Shown: positions 8,952 to 18,036 of the stretch, piece by piece
Layout of the letters: each line of letters starts with the position of its first letter
Numbering within the stretch: the first letter of the stretch is position 1
Assembly: GCA_963667455.2 (NCBI GenBank)
Contig: CAXXFR010000031.1
Coordinates: 124,001-188,000, forward strand
Direction of reading: 5' to 3'
Source of the DNA: Bin55 sp963667455
GTDB lineage: Bacteria; Pseudomonadota; Gammaproteobacteria; Pseudomonadales; Azotimanducaceae
DNA length: 64,000 bases
Program-made: the position numbers and the translations under genes
Notes under the pieces: model-generated
Told to the model about the DNA's origin: nothing
The model's input: only the letters and a program-made list of their open reading frames with translations
Databases searched by the model: none

Positions 8952-10822
8952 GTGTCTCGGCTATTCAAATTCTGTGGACTCGCAGCAACGTTGTTGCTGT
9001 TGCAAATCACTAGTCATTCAATCGAGTACACGCACGGCTACGCCTTTCTTTCGAAGCCCAAGTACGATCCAGAATTTGAATACTTCGACTACGTAAATCC
9101 CGACGCTCCCAAAGGCGGAATCATTCGAATTCCTCAGATGGGAAACTGGGACAGTTTCAATCCAATTCCTCCTCGTGGCAGGGTGGCGGCAGGATTGTCT
9201 GTGGGATCGCCGACAGACAATCTGCTTCTCAATTCACTTGTGGATTTCTCCGCCGACGAAACCACGTCCATCTACGGAGTCATTGCCGACGGTATCGCTG
9301 TCGCAGACGACATGGCTTGGGTCGCATTCCGGATTCGCCAAGATCCGAAACCCCGTTGGCACGACGGTCGTCCCATTACCGTGGAGGATCTGGAATTCAG
9401 CTTCGACGTCTATCGCAACCTAGCCAATCCGTCCATCCAAAACCCGATCCTTGCCTTTACTGAGATTGAAGTGATCAACGAACGAGAGGTGCGGTATCAC
9501 ATCCTTGAGAGCGAGCGGACCAATCCACTGCTGCCCATTCGGATCGGCACTCTGCCCGTTCTTCCGAAACACTACTGGGAATCGAAAGACATCACCAAGA
9601 CGACTGTCGAACCTCCCTTAGGTTCCGGTCCCTACAAAGTCGGAGAGTTCTACGTGGGGCAATGGGTCATTTACGAACGAGTCGAGGACTACTGGGGAGC
9701 TGATCTGCCCATCAATCGAGGGAGATTTAACTTTGATCAGATTAAGTTCGACTATTTCAGAGACGATCAGGTCCAGACAGAATCGCTAAAAGGCAACATC
9801 GTCGATGTCCATGTAGAGAACATCCCGCGCCTTTGGGAGACGGGCCTACGACTTCACTCCATTTCACCGCGGTCTGTTCAAGAAGAGCTATGTGCCACAA
9901 ACTCGACCTGCAGGGCTGTGGTGGCCAATCTTCTGGAACCTCGATCAGCGCAGGTTCCAGGATGTGCGAGTTCGAGAAGCGCTGTGGATGCTCAATGACT
10001 TTATCTGGCTAAACAAGCGAAACTACGACTTCTACTCTCTGGCAACCAGTTTCTTCCACGGATCCCCGGTGTATGCGTCAAGCGGCTTGCCACAAGGCAA
10101 GGAACTTGAACTGCTTGAAGAAATTCGTGAACTGGTGCCCTCCTCGGGTGTTCACTCAAACCTACCAACCTCCACCCGCTCAAGGCGACGGTTGGCATCG
10201 AGAGACCATTGTTAAGGCCCAGGAACTGCTCAAGGAAGCTGGATGGGTGGTGAAGAAGAAACGCCTTGTTCACGAAGAGACAGGCGAACCGTTCCACATC
10301 CGATTCGTCGCGGTGTCGCCGGCATTGGGAGGATCGTTCATTCACTACACCCAAGTGCTCGAACGTGTTGGGATCACCTCCAGCATCAAATCTCCCGAGA
10401 TATCGAATTGGCTGTACCGAATGCGTTCCGGAGACTTCGATGCCGGGGCAATCTGGTTCCTGCCCGACAACACTCCTACGGCAATGATCGACAACGCTTT
10501 CAACAGCGAAGTGGTCGATCTTCCCTACGGTTCGAACTGGGCAAACATGAGGGATCCGGCTGTTGACCACCTGATCGAGAAAATCAAAACCGCAGAGGAC
10601 TTCGATACCTACGCCGCGGCAATTCGCGCTCTCGATCGAGTACTTCTATGGAATTTCTACTTCATACCCGGTATGGCCAAGGAAAAGATTGGTATCGCGT
10701 ACTGGGACAAGTTTGGGCAACCGGATCCGGTCCCCCTTGGTCGAATCACGAGCCATGTTCATCTCTGGTGGTGGGACGACGAAAAGGCCCAAAGGGTGCT
10801 CGAGTACACAGGCCGCAACTAG
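8952..10822 (+). CDS. yejA: YejA-type peptide ABC transporter substrate-binding protein, two frameshifts
   Basis: Periplasmic binding protein of the YejA group. The start is set at GTG 8952 followed by a signal sequence (FCGLAATLLLLQITSHS); TTG 8934 is an alternative. Landmarks: HGYAFLSKPKYDP, FDYVNPDAPKGG, RWHDGRPITVEDLEFSFDVY, GSGPYKVGEFYVG, FQDVRVREAL, ELLKEAGW. Two single-base insertions split it: an extra G in GGG at 9842-9844 (correct reading WETAYDF, as in YejA) and an extra C in CCC at 10138-10140 (correct reading VPPRVFTQ). Corrected length is 622 residues, the family norm. Known substrates of the Yej system are peptides, including microcin C in Enterobacteria. Permease genes follow at once. 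Confidence 0.87.
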
Positions 10823-10829
10823 CGACTAA

Positions 10830-11906
10830 ATGTTCAAGTACATACTGCGACGAATAGCACTCATTCCGCTGACGTTGTTCGGCATCATGCTGATCAATTT
10901 CATCGTTGTTCAGTTCGCTCCGGGCGGCCCGGTCGAGCAAGCCATCGCACAGTTCTCCGGACTCAACGTTTCCACCACAGCCAGTGTGTCCACTGCCGAA
11001 AGCATGGGGCCTTCCAATCAGTCCTCGTACACCGGTGCTTCCGGACTCGACCCTGCCTTCATTGAAGCAATCAACGAGCACTTCGGGTTTGACAAACCCG
11101 CCCATGAGCGTTTCTTCCTGATGCTTTGGAACTACCTTCGACTAGATTTCGGAACAAGCTACTTTCAAGATCGGCCTGTACTACAGATCGTGCTGGAACG
11201 CCTACCGGTCTCGCTCTCGCTGGGCTTGAGCGCAATGTTCCTGATCTACACGATCTCGATTCCGCTGGGAGTAGCCAAAGCAGTGCGCGACGGAGCACCG
11301 TTCGATGTCTGGACCAGCGCAATGGTCTTCACCGCCTATGCGATCCCTCAGTTTCTATTCGCGATCATTCTGATCGTGTTCTTTGCAGGAGGCGAGTGGC
11401 TCAATTGGTTCCCCATGCGAAATCTTCAGTCGGAGTCGTTCGCAGACCTCGACTTTTGGGGTCGAGTCTTCGATGTCATTTGGCACATTGCATTACCAGT
11501 CGTCGCCCTGACGATGGGCGGATTCGCAACACTCACGATGCTCACCAAGAACTGCTTTCTTGAAGAGATAAGCAAGCAGTTTGTCCTAACTGCCCGTGCA
11601 AAAGGACTCACCGAACGACGGGTGCTGTTCGGTCACGTGTTTCGCAATGCGATGCTAATCGTCATATCCGGATTTCCTGCCGCGTTTGTCGGGATCATCT
11701 TCACCGGCGCATTTCTGATCGAGGTCATCTTCTCACTGGATGGCATTGGTCTGCTCGGTTACGAAGCAGTCGTGGTTCGCGACTATCCGATTCTCTTTGC
11801 TACGTTGTTCTGCTTCAGTCTGCTTGCACTGGTCATGCAACTGATCGGGGATCTGATGTACGTCGTCGTAGATCCACGCATCGACTTCGAGACTCGGTCG
11901 ACGTGA
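10830..11906 (+). CDS. yejB: YejB-type peptide ABC transporter permease
   Basis: 358 residues. It starts 8 bases after the binding protein and ends in a 4-base overlap with the next permease. The N-terminal helix with IRRIALIPLTLFGIMLINF-like hydrophobicity, a long periplasmic loop rich in Ser/Thr and Gly (residues about 35-75), and five further hydrophobic segments match YejB/OppB. The cytoplasmic EAA-type loop is ARAKGLTERRVLFGHVFRNA, the docking site for the ATPase. It forms half of the inner-membrane channel with the YejE-type protein. No ATPase gene lies in this operon. Confidence 0.92.
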   Translation: MFKYILRRIALIPLTLFGIMLINFIVVQFAPGGPVEQAIAQFSGLNVSTTASVSTAESMGPSNQSSYTGASGLDPAFIEAINEHFGFDKPAHERFFLMLWNYLRLDFGTSYFQDRPVLQIVLERLPVSLSLGLSAMFLIYTISIPLGVAKAVRDGAPFDVWTSAMVFTAYAIPQFLFAIILIVFFAGGEWLNWFPMRNLQSESFADLDFWGRVFDVIWHIALPVVALTMGGFATLTMLTKNCFLEEISKQFVLTARAKGLTERRVLFGHVFRNAMLIVISGFPAAFVGIIFTGAFLIEVIFSLDGIGLLGYEAVVVRDYPILFATLFCFSLLALVMQLIGDLMYVVVDPRIDFETRST

Positions 11907-12955
11907 GCCCCCTCAACCAACGACGCATTGCCAACTTCAAGGCCAATCGGCGAGGGTTCTACTCGCTGTGGATTTTTCTCACTCTCTTTGCTGTCGCAAT
12001 GTGCGCAGAGTTCATCGCCAACGACAAACCGATCGTCTTCGCACAGCACGGAAAACTCTACTTTCCCATTTTCTTTTCCTACACCGAAAAGGAACTGGGC
12101 GGGGAGCTAGAGACCGAAGCTTGGTACATCGATCCCTATGTTCAGAAACTAATCAACGACGACGGATGGGCTCTGTGGCCGCCTATTCGCTTTTCTCACG
12201 ACACGATCGACTGGTTCAAGAACGAGGTGCCGGCAAATCCCGATGGAGTTCACTTGTTGGGCACAGATGGACTTGGATCCGACATCGTCGCCAAGCTCCT
12301 TTACGGGTTTCGACTTTCCGTTCTCTTCGGATTGATCCTGACCGTGCTCAGTTCCGCCATCGGCATCGCAGTAGGCGCAGTTCAGGGCTTTTTTGGGGGC
12401 AAGGTGGATCTGCTGGGTCAACGGGTAGTGGAGATTTGGGCCGGACTGCCGATTCTGTTCCTTCTCATCATTCTCGCCAGCATGATCGAGCCGAATGTGT
12501 TCTGGTTGCTCGGAATTCTTGTGATGTTCTCATGGATGGCGTTGGTCGGGGTGGTTCGGGCCGAATTTCTGCGAGCGCGAAACTTCGAGTTCGTCCGCGC
12601 AGCTCAAGCGTTAGGCGTTCGTCAGTCAACCATCATGTTTCGCCACGTGCTTCCGAACGCGGCCGTGGCATCGCTCACCTACCTTCCGTTCATTCTCACC
12701 AATTCGATCACCATTCTCACCGGGTTGGATTTTCTCGGCTTCGGTCTTCCCTACGATGCGCCCTCGCTGGGCCGATTGCTTTCCACAGCCAAGGCGAATC
12801 TCAACTCGTGGTGGATTGGTGCTGGGGTGTTCACGACGCTGGTTTTGATGCTCACCCTTCTTATCTTCATCGGTGAAGCGGTCCGAGACGCTCTCGATCC
12901 TCGGCGATCAATCTCCGTGCACGCCGCTCCTGCTGCTGCTCCTGTCGCAGTATGA
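11903..12955 (+). CDS. yejE: YejE-type peptide ABC transporter permease
   Basis: 350 residues from GTG 11903, overlapping the previous stop by 4 bases (GTGA), a sign of coupled translation. YejE signatures: FANRRGF-like start (FKANRRGFYSLWIF), NDKPIV, the periplasmic stretch ending PDGVHLLGTDGLGSDI, and the EAA-type loop RAAQALGVRQSTIMFRHVLP. It pairs with the YejB-type protein. The expected yejF-type double ATPase is absent; a CoA-transferase gene follows instead through an ATGA overlap. The transporter must borrow an ATPase from elsewhere or be incomplete. Confidence 0.92.
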   Translation: MSPLNQRRIANFKANRRGFYSLWIFLTLFAVAMCAEFIANDKPIVFAQHGKLYFPIFFSYTEKELGGELETEAWYIDPYVQKLINDDGWALWPPIRFSHDTIDWFKNEVPANPDGVHLLGTDGLGSDIVAKLLYGFRLSVLFGLILTVLSSAIGIAVGAVQGFFGGKVDLLGQRVVEIWAGLPILFLLIILASMIEPNVFWLLGILVMFSWMALVGVVRAEFLRARNFEFVRAAQALGVRQSTIMFRHVLPNAAVASLTYLPFILTNSITILTGLDFLGFGLPYDAPSLGRLLSTAKANLNSWWIGAGVFTTLVLMLTLLIFIGEAVRDALDPRRSISVHAAPAAAPVAV

Positions 12956-14082
12956 CCGAGCAACAACTCCCGCTTGACGGGACACTGGTCGTCTCCCTTG
13001 AACAAGCTGTTGCGGCCCCGGTAGCCTCGTGTCGTCTGGTAGACGCAGGTGCACGGGTCATCAAGCTCGAGCGATCCACCGGCGATTTTGCTCGCTTCTA
13101 CGACACGGCGGCCAATGGGCAAAGCACTTACTTTGCATGGTCGAATCGAGGCAAGGAATCACTGGTTGTGGATATCAAGCAACAACAGGATGTGCAACTC
13201 ATCAAACGAATTCTGCAGGATGCCGATGTATTTCTGCAGAACCTCGCCGTCGGTGCCGCCGCACGATGCGGGCTTGGCTCCGATCAGCTACGTCGGGAGT
13301 TCCCGCACCTCATCACATGTGACATTTCTGGCTATGGAGAACAGGGAAGCTATGCAGACATGAAAGCGTACGACCTGTTGATTCAAGCAGAAGCGGGTCT
13401 GATATCCATTTCAGGAGGTCCCGGCAAACTTGGGAGAGTCGGCGTTTCGGTCGTCGATATCGCAACCGGAGTGTCGGCATCTCTTGCGATCACCGAAGCA
13501 CTTGTCAAGAAACTCAAGACGGGACAAGGTTCCAGCATCAAGCTTTCACTATTCGATGTGATTGCAGATTGGATGGGAGTGCCGCTGCTGCACCACGAAG
13601 GAGTGGGATCCGGACCGGAACGGATTGGGCTCGCACATCCAGCCTTGACACCTTACGGTGGATTTGAAACATCGGATGGACACATCATCGTTATTTCGGT
13701 ACAGAGTGATCGCGAATGGGCTTCATTCGCCACGCAAGTCCTTAATCGACCCGAACTTGTAAACGATCCTCTGTATGCAACGAATCCCGCTCGAATGTTG
13801 CGGCGAAGCGAAGTCGATTCCATGGTGCAAGAGTTTTTCTCAGCTCACTCTCGGTCGGAAATGATCCAGTTCTTGACTCATGCTCGCATTGCATTTGGAT
13901 CGCTCAACAGCATGGCCGATTTTGTGAAACATCCGCAGTTGCGTCGATGGATCATCGAAAGCGAGACTGGCGACATATCCATGCCTGCACATCCAGACTC
14001 CGAACGGAAGCCGAGAAGCCAAAGACTACCGGCAATTGGTGAGCACAGCGAAGCGATTCGTCAGGAGTTTGCTGAAAAGTAG
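12952..14082 (+). CDS. CaiB/BaiF family (class III) CoA transferase
   Basis: 376 residues, single CaiB domain. It overlaps the upstream permease stop by 4 bases (ATGA), so it is translated from the same mRNA. The catalytic Asp is seen in VVDIATGVSA at about 167; other family marks are LVVSLEQAVAAP, VIKLERSTGDFAR, NRGKESLVVDIK and DISGYGEQGSY. Class III enzymes move CoA between carboxylic acids through an aspartyl-CoA intermediate. The acids used here are unknown. Finding it in a peptide-importer operon is unusual and could mean that the imported compound is activated as a CoA ester; this is speculation. Confidence 0.9.
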   Translation: MTEQQLPLDGTLVVSLEQAVAAPVASCRLVDAGARVIKLERSTGDFARFYDTAANGQSTYFAWSNRGKESLVVDIKQQQDVQLIKRILQDADVFLQNLAVGAAARCGLGSDQLRREFPHLITCDISGYGEQGSYADMKAYDLLIQAEAGLISISGGPGKLGRVGVSVVDIATGVSASLAITEALVKKLKTGQGSSIKLSLFDVIADWMGVPLLHHEGVGSGPERIGLAHPALTPYGGFETSDGHIIVISVQSDREWASFATQVLNRPELVNDPLYATNPARMLRRSEVDSMVQEFFSAHSRSEMIQFLTHARIAFGSLNSMADFVKHPQLRRWIIESETGDISMPAHPDSERKPRSQRLPAIGEHSEAIRQEFAEK

Positions 14083-14155
14083 GGATGAATTGCATGGCTA
14101 AGAGAAACCGGAATGTGGCACATAGCGGGCTCAACAACGGAAGGCTGAACCGCAA

Positions 14156-15064
14156 GTGACCGCAGTCTTCACACACGAAAGTTTCTCTCTCCACGAAACT
14201 CCAAACAACCACCCCGAACGATCGGAGAGAGTGCTTTCTGTACTGAACCACCTCCACGAGACAAGGCTCATCGAGGAGGTCGAGGAAATTCATCCTGAAC
14301 CGGTAGCTTTAGATCGGGTCAAGCGTGTCCACTCCGAAGCCTTCGTCGACGTGATTGAGCAGATCAGCCCCGAGAACTCGCTAGTTCGGATCGATGCCGA
14401 CACGTCCATGGGACCGCACTCTTTGGACGCGGCTCGAAGAGCATCAGGAGCAGTTGTAGAGGCGGTCGAGCTTGCCGTCTCTGGTCGGCATCCTCGCTCA
14501 TTCTGTGTGGTTCGGCCTCCCGGCCACCATGCCGAGTCTGCATCGGCGATGGGTTTCTGTTTGTTCAACAGCATCGCGGTGGCTGCAGATTGCGCATTGG
14601 AGAGTCTCGACCGGGTAGCCATACTGGACTTTGACGTGCATCACGGCAACGGAACTGTCGAGATCTTCGCCAATCGTCCTGAAGTCCTAGTCTGTTCCAG
14701 CTTTCAGTTCCCGTTCTACCCCTACCGTTATCAGGAACTAGATCTTCCGAACATCGTCAATACGCCATTGCCTGCAGGTACAAATGGATCGAGTTTTCGA
14801 CGAGCGATTGAGCGACAATGGACCGGCCCGCTCGAGCGTCACAACCCCGAGTTGATTCTGGTCTCCGCTGGATTCGATGCTCATCGCGACGATCCTCTTG
14901 GACAAATCGATCTGATCGACGACGACTATCGCTGGATGACTGACTGGATCGTGAACTTCGCCAATTCCCATTCAAATGGCCGCGTCGTTTCAGCGCTTGA
15001 AGGCGGGTACGACCTCAATGCGCTGTCGCGTTGTGCTGCAATTCACTTGGAACAGTTGCTGTAA
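14156..15064 (+). CDS. Histone deacetylase-family (acetoin utilisation/acetylpolyamine) hydrolase
   Basis: 302 residues of the zinc-dependent deacetylase fold (arginase-deacetylase superfamily). Key sites: RPPGHHAESASAMGFC with the two catalytic His, ILDFDVHHGNGT supplying zinc Asp and His, and SAGFDAHRDDPLG supplying the second zinc Asp. The start is GTG 14156 with GGAAGG about 10 bases upstream; an earlier ATG at 14085 opens another frame and is not used. Bacterial members deacetylate polyamines or lysine side chains. It is convergent with the acetyltransferase gene that follows, 26 bases away, an arrangement that invites but does not prove a functional link. Confidence 0.9.
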   Translation: MTAVFTHESFSLHETPNNHPERSERVLSVLNHLHETRLIEEVEEIHPEPVALDRVKRVHSEAFVDVIEQISPENSLVRIDADTSMGPHSLDAARRASGAVVEAVELAVSGRHPRSFCVVRPPGHHAESASAMGFCLFNSIAVAADCALESLDRVAILDFDVHHGNGTVEIFANRPEVLVCSSFQFPFYPYRYQELDLPNIVNTPLPAGTNGSSFRRAIERQWTGPLERHNPELILVSAGFDAHRDDPLGQIDLIDDDYRWMTDWIVNFANSHSNGRVVSALEGGYDLNALSRCAAIHLEQLL

Positions 15065-15090
15065 GAGCAAGTCTGCTGTTCGGCTTCGTT

Positions 15091-16314
15091 CTAGAAGTCA
15101 ACGTTGCAAAACGGTTTGTACGTCGTCGAAAAGAAGTGATCCAGTTCCGCTTCGCGACTCTGATTCAACAGTTCTGCGCGCCCCGCCACACACAGTGCCG
15201 ACAACGGAGCACATCCGCTCAGCAATGTCGCCAAGCCATTGATGCTGATTCTGAAGTCAGCGCTTTGTTGCACACGCTGGACTTCGCAATCGTTTCCATC
15301 GGACTCGATGCGATACGTGCCGACATTCCACGGGCAATCGGCGTCTTGGGCAATTTCAAACGAAACGCTACCTGCTCTTGAGTATGGTCGGTCAGCTGCC
15401 AAACGCTCGACATCAACCACTCGCATCCAAATTCCCTCTTCCCATTGCGCACGGAGTGATCGAGGGTCCAAGAGCATGAAATGAGCTGGATCATCGACTG
15501 GCAGGTGTACGCGAATCTCGTTCACGAGATCGTGACTGCACATGTACTCCCATAGAGCTCGATAAGCGGATGTATTCAAGTGAACGAATTCATCAACACT
15601 CAAGCGTTGGTTTGGTCCGTCAACCTCAATGGGAACCGTCCGCGTTCCATAGACCACATAGCCATCGGGATTTCCCGACTCGTCATAGCGAATGGCGAAG
15701 TAGCTAGGAGAGCCGCGCTCGGGAAAGTTCATTTTCCAAAGCTCGGGAGAGCGATCTACAGTAAGAGTTCTTGGAGTGCAGTAGTCCTGGTAGATTTTTT
15801 GGATGAGCGGCCATGCAGTCTCGCGACTCTCGCGCACCACCACTCCATTGTCGCGTTCACCCGCAAACTGAAACTCCACTAGTCGTGGATCAACCTTGCA
15901 GCGATATCCGTACGACGAGAGACCATAGCCGAATCGCTGATAGATCGCTCCCATTGAAGCCCACAAGACTGCGGCGGGGATCCCGTTCTTGTGTGCCAGC
16001 TGCAGGCGTTGTGTGATCATGTGTCGCACTAGCCCGCGTCGGCGATGGCCTGGATCAGTTCCAACCGCCGTTACTCCGTCAGCACTAATCTTGCGACCAT
16101 TGAAACTCATGGTGAACGGAAGCCCACCTGAAATCGCTACGAGTTTGCCTTTGTAGAAGGCACCAGTGGTCATCTCCGGCTTCAAGGGGTCTTCTTCAAT
16201 TTCCTTATCCGTTGACGTTTCGTTGTCCGCAAACACATATCGAACCAACTGATGCACTTCCTTCATCTCGTCCGATGTGACTGGTCGGAATTCGTAGTCC
16301 CGCAATCGTGTCAT
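15091..16314 (-). CDS. Eis-like GNAT N-acetyltransferase
   Basis: 407 residues. The N-terminal GNAT domain has the acetyl-CoA loop in VGTDPGHRRRGLVRHM at about 85-100 and the preceding strand ISADGVTAVG. A second degenerate GNAT region follows, and the last 100 residues resemble the SCP2-like C-terminal domain of the Eis family; length matches. ASMGAIYQRFGYGLSSYGY is a typical Eis stretch. Known members acetylate aminoglycosides or protein lysines and often form hexamers; this substrate is unknown. The start ATG is preceded by GAGACAAAGGACACAACC, a weak ribosome site. Confidence 0.87.
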   Translation of the reverse strand: MTRLRDYEFRPVTSDEMKEVHQLVRYVFADNETSTDKEIEEDPLKPEMTTGAFYKGKLVAISGGLPFTMSFNGRKISADGVTAVGTDPGHRRRGLVRHMITQRLQLAHKNGIPAAVLWASMGAIYQRFGYGLSSYGYRCKVDPRLVEFQFAGERDNGVVVRESRETAWPLIQKIYQDYCTPRTLTVDRSPELWKMNFPERGSPSYFAIRYDESGNPDGYVVYGTRTVPIEVDGPNQRLSVDEFVHLNTSAYRALWEYMCSHDLVNEIRVHLPVDDPAHFMLLDPRSLRAQWEEGIWMRVVDVERLAADRPYSRAGSVSFEIAQDADCPWNVGTYRIESDGNDCEVQRVQQSADFRISINGLATLLSGCAPLSALCVAGRAELLNQSREAELDHFFSTTYKPFCNVDF

Positions 16315-16386
16315 GGTTGTGTCCTTTGTCTCTTGAAGATCAATCTCTCAATTGATTTGCGTTCGCTTCGCGTCTCGAATTCTTGA

Positions 16387-17373
16387 CTATCGAACGTACT
16401 GCTCCAGCTTTGCAGCTATGTCGGAAGTAGAACCTGTAGGCATTGGAATAAGCTGCACATCCGCGCCCTGCTTCGATCTCTCCCGCAACTGTTCCGCAAT
16501 GGACTCCGGCGGGCCAATAACCTGGATCTCGCGGACCATACTCTCGCTGATGGCGGACATGGCACCTTCTCGGTCCCGGTTGCTCCATGCCTCCCTCGAA
16601 GCCGATACTTCAGCTTCAAATCCATTGCTGGCCAGCATCTGCCAATAGAATTCGCCCATCCGATTGATGTAGTGAAACAACGGACCGCGAGATTCCATCC
16701 ACACCTGCTCGTCTCGACCCTGACCGAGTTCGTAGACATTGGTGAATGGTGCCACCGTGATGTGATCAGCATTTCCATCATCTCTGCCACTCGCCAGTTG
16801 TTGTCGGAGCGTGGAGAATTGCGAGGTCGGCCAGTGAATCGGAAAAATGCCGTCCGCAATTTCTCCCGTTTGGACGATGGACTTGGGAGTTATGGCCGCG
16901 ATGTAGATCGGAATGTGGGTCCGCGGTCGATCATAGTTCATCGTGAAACCTCGCGACATCTTGAAGATTCGACCTTCGTATTCGAGACGATCACCAGCAA
17001 CGAGTAAGTTGATGATCTCGACGTATTCGCGCAGTCTTCGCAACGGAGTCTTGAATTCAACACCGTGAAAGTGCTCAATGACCCGGTGTCCCGAGGATCC
17101 GAGCCCACAAATCATCCGACCGTTCGACAACACATCCAACATGGCAAACTCTTGCGCAATGGCGGCGGGCGTACGGGAGTAGACGTTGAGAATCGATGTG
17201 CCGATTTCAATTTTTTCGGTGTGCGTGGCCAGCAACGTCATCCACGGCAACGTGGATGGGCCCCACGCCTCGCCAGTCGCTACCATTTGATAACCCAACG
17301 ATTCCGCAATGCGCACACGTTCGATCGTTTCGCGCCAATCGCTTCCAATGCCGCACAGCACTCCAAGTCGCAT
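16387..17373 (-). CDS. LLM class (F420-type) flavin oxidoreductase
   Basis: 328 residues from ATG 17373, chosen because GGAGTGGGAAAC lies immediately upstream; the open frame extends 26 codons further without support. Bacterial luciferase-like fold: MRLGVLCGIGSDW start, AESLGYQMVATGEAWG, EIGTSILNVYSRTPAAIAQ, GLGSSGHRVIEHFHGVEF, IYIAAITPKSIVQTGEIADG. The last matches coenzyme F420-dependent members more than FMN-dependent ones, but the cofactor cannot be proved from sequence. Two more LLM genes lie at 18.0 and 26.9 kb, and a PNPOx-like gene is divergent from this one. Confidence 0.88.
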   Translation of the reverse strand: MRLGVLCGIGSDWRETIERVRIAESLGYQMVATGEAWGPSTLPWMTLLATHTEKIEIGTSILNVYSRTPAAIAQEFAMLDVLSNGRMICGLGSSGHRVIEHFHGVEFKTPLRRLREYVEIINLLVAGDRLEYEGRIFKMSRGFTMNYDRPRTHIPIYIAAITPKSIVQTGEIADGIFPIHWPTSQFSTLRQQLASGRDDGNADHITVAPFTNVYELGQGRDEQVWMESRGPLFHYINRMGEFYWQMLASNGFEAEVSASREAWSNRDREGAMSAISESMVREIQVIGPPESIAEQLRERSKQGADVQLIPMPTGSTSDIAAKLEQYVR

Positions 17374-17477
17374 GTTTCCCACTCCAACAAGAACAATCAG
17401 ACTACGATAGCAAAACACGTGGGACTGTCTTGTGGAATCCCCCTTCGACAACCATTCAATCTACCAGGAGTTCAACC

Positions 17478-17951
17478 ATGCCTTCACGACGCGCATCCAT
17501 CGAATTGAATGACCAGGAGATTGACCAGTATCTGGCCACCGCTCACACACTGATCATCGTGTCCAACGGCCGTGGCGGCTACCCTCATCCGATGCCAATG
17601 TGGTTCTATGCGGACGAGGATCGCAACTGCTACTGCACTACTTTCGCCAAGAGCCAAAAAGTGCTCAACTGGAAGCGCGATCCGAAAGCAGCATTGCTCA
17701 TCGAATCCGGCCATGAGTACGCCGAACTCAAAGGTCTGGTCGTGTATGCAGAAACGGAAGTTCTCGATGATCAGAAAAGTGTCATCGATACATTGGTCAA
17801 CATCAATTCGAAAGGACGAGAGCTCAGCGAGTCGCAACGGGAACGGCTACGAGAGTCGGTCGGAGCTACTGCCAGCAAACGTGTTGTGTTGAAGTTCAAG
17901 CCCCAGCGGTTGGTGTCGTGGGATCATTCCAAGCTAGGCGGTCGCTACTGA
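17478..17951 (+). CDS. Pyridoxamine 5'-phosphate oxidase-like (split-barrel) protein
   Basis: 157 residues from ATG 17478 with CAGGAG eight bases upstream; the open frame begins far earlier but overlaps the divergent LLM promoter region. The split-barrel flavin or F420-binding fold shows in LATAHTLIIVSNGRGGYPHPMP with the following MWFYAD, KVLNWKRDPKAALLIE, and ELKGLVVYAETEVL. Such proteins (TIGR03618-like) often bind F420 or FMN. It sits between two LLM oxidoreductases, one divergent and one 85 bases downstream on the same strand, which supports an F420-linked role. Exact reaction unknown. Confidence 0.82.
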   Translation: MPSRRASIELNDQEIDQYLATAHTLIIVSNGRGGYPHPMPMWFYADEDRNCYCTTFAKSQKVLNWKRDPKAALLIESGHEYAELKGLVVYAETEVLDDQKSVIDTLVNINSKGRELSESQRERLRESVGATASKRVVLKFKPQRLVSWDHSKLGGRY

Positions 17952-18036
17952 CCACACCACCGTGAGTCCTTCCACTCCATAGAATTCTTGGACGTTTGAC
18001 TCAACCAATCTTGGCTAAAAAACGGAGGTCGACGTA

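Noticed and set aside
8175..10145. Programmed frameshifting in the amidohydrolase and YejA-type genes
   Set aside because: No slippery heptamer or downstream pseudoknot is evident, the families are not known for it, and simple one-base deletions restore normal proteins.
11968..12876. 302-codon frame inside the yejE-type gene
   Set aside because: Shadow of the permease: Arg/Ser/His-rich translation without hydrophobic segments, while the other frame has clear YejE motifs.
14085..14155. Upstream ATG as start of the deacetylase-like gene
   Set aside because: It is in another frame; the GTG at 14156 continues directly into the conserved N-terminus.
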